A model generated the notes under the pieces. That model was not told the origin of the DNA and searched no databases. It saw only the letters and a program-made list of their open reading frames with translations. From Pseudomonadota bacterium (lineage in GTDB: Bacteria > Pseudomonadota > Gammaproteobacteria > Burkholderiales > Gallionellaceae), in the NCBI GenBank assembly GCA_021783995.1, contig JAJXTH010000017.1:1-48703 (forward strand): a DNA stretch of 48,703 nucleotides, read 5' to 3'. Below, in pieces: positions 48,582 to 48,703 of the stretch. Position 1 is the first letter of the stretch. The number at the start of each line of letters is the position of its first letter. Both the position numbers and the translations under genes were made by a program.

Positions 48582-48697
48582 GTCTGACGATGACCTACTT
48601 TCGCATGGGTAATCCACACTATCATTGGCGCGGAGCCGTTTCACTGTCCTGTTCGGGATGGGAAGGAGTGGGGCCAGCTCGCTATGGTCGTCAGACA
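48582..48697 (-). rRNA. rrf: 5S ribosomal RNA
   Basis: Read on the minus strand this gives a typical betaproteobacterial 5S rRNA of about 115 nt: CGACCATAGCGAG near the 5' end, CCCACTCCTTCCCATCCCG and GAACAGGACAGTGAAAC in the middle, and GCGAAAGTAGGTCATCGTC at the 3' end. The terminal stem GTCTGACGA / TCGTCAGAC is perfect. The 23S and 16S genes must lie right of the window, so a ribosomal operon runs leftward into this region. Ends are accurate to a base or two. Confidence 0.95.
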
Positions 48698-48703
48698 AAA
48701 CTG

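Overview
The window looks like a contiguous piece of a betaproteobacterial chromosome. A freshwater Nitrosomonadales / Gallionellaceae-type organism is my best guess, but this is an inference from gene content and I cannot name the species. Pointers are the 5S rRNA at the right edge, the hpnCDE squalene genes, split pntAA-pntAB-pntB transhydrogenase genes, pilU, many PAS / c-heme / GGDEF sensory proteins, and gene pairs such as gloB | methyltransferase-rnhA-dnaQ. Genes are tightly packed, mostly with ATGA or TGATG overlaps. I see no insertion sequence, prophage, CRISPR array, tRNA or pseudogene, and no gene-free stretch longer than 300 bases.

Layout. 1-1.8 kb: end of cheW, then cheD and cheB (chemotaxis adaptation). 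2-6.5 kb, minus strand: a signalling block made of a PAS-PAS NarX-type histidine kinase and its LuxR-type regulator, an orphan coiled-coil protein, a SAP-domain protein, a cold-shock protein and a soluble hybrid kinase. 6.6-8.6 kb: phosphohexomutase and a putative 2OG-Fe(II) oxygenase. 8.7-11.5 kb: pntAA-pntAB-pntB (minus). 11.6-12.4 kb: a small membrane protein and a small exported protein (minus). 12.5-16.5 kb: mutL, an MHS-type transporter and miaA. 16.5-20.4 kb (minus): HI0933-type flavoprotein, alpha/beta hydrolase, dnaQ, rnhA and a methyltransferase, divergent from gloB. 21.3-27.6 kb: surface sugar operon ugd, rfbBDAC, an NDP-sugar pyrophosphorylase and cysC. 27.6-30.3 kb (minus): zapE, a VOC protein and purT. 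30.4-33.3 kb: fbaB and a c-heme/PAS/GGDEF cyclase. 33.3-34.1 kb: an EamA transporter. 34.2-39.0 kb: lysine/DAP genes dapC, dapD and dapE with pilU and an ArsC/Spx-like gene between them. 39.0-42.9 kb: prmB and hpnCDE. 43-47 kb: lysS, a DUF2892 protein and copA. 47-48.4 kb (minus): a CYTH-CHAD protein. 48.5-48.7 kb: rRNA operon terminator and 5S rRNA (minus), so a ribosomal operon enters from the right.

How it works together. The surface genes can make UDP-glucuronate, dTDP-rhamnose, another NDP-sugar and possibly PAPS, pointing to an acidic and perhaps sulfated polysaccharide. hpnCDE makes squalene for hopanoids. dapC/D/E supply diaminopimelate. Chemotaxis, PilU and the heme-GGDEF protein link surface behaviour to signals. 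The least-described part is the 3.1-6.6 kb signalling block. Two palindromes of the form TAGG-N6-CCTA sit at its borders, one before the coiled-coil/SAP/CspA genes and one in the kinase/phosphohexomutase divergent region. I propose them as binding sites of the LuxR-type regulator encoded between them.
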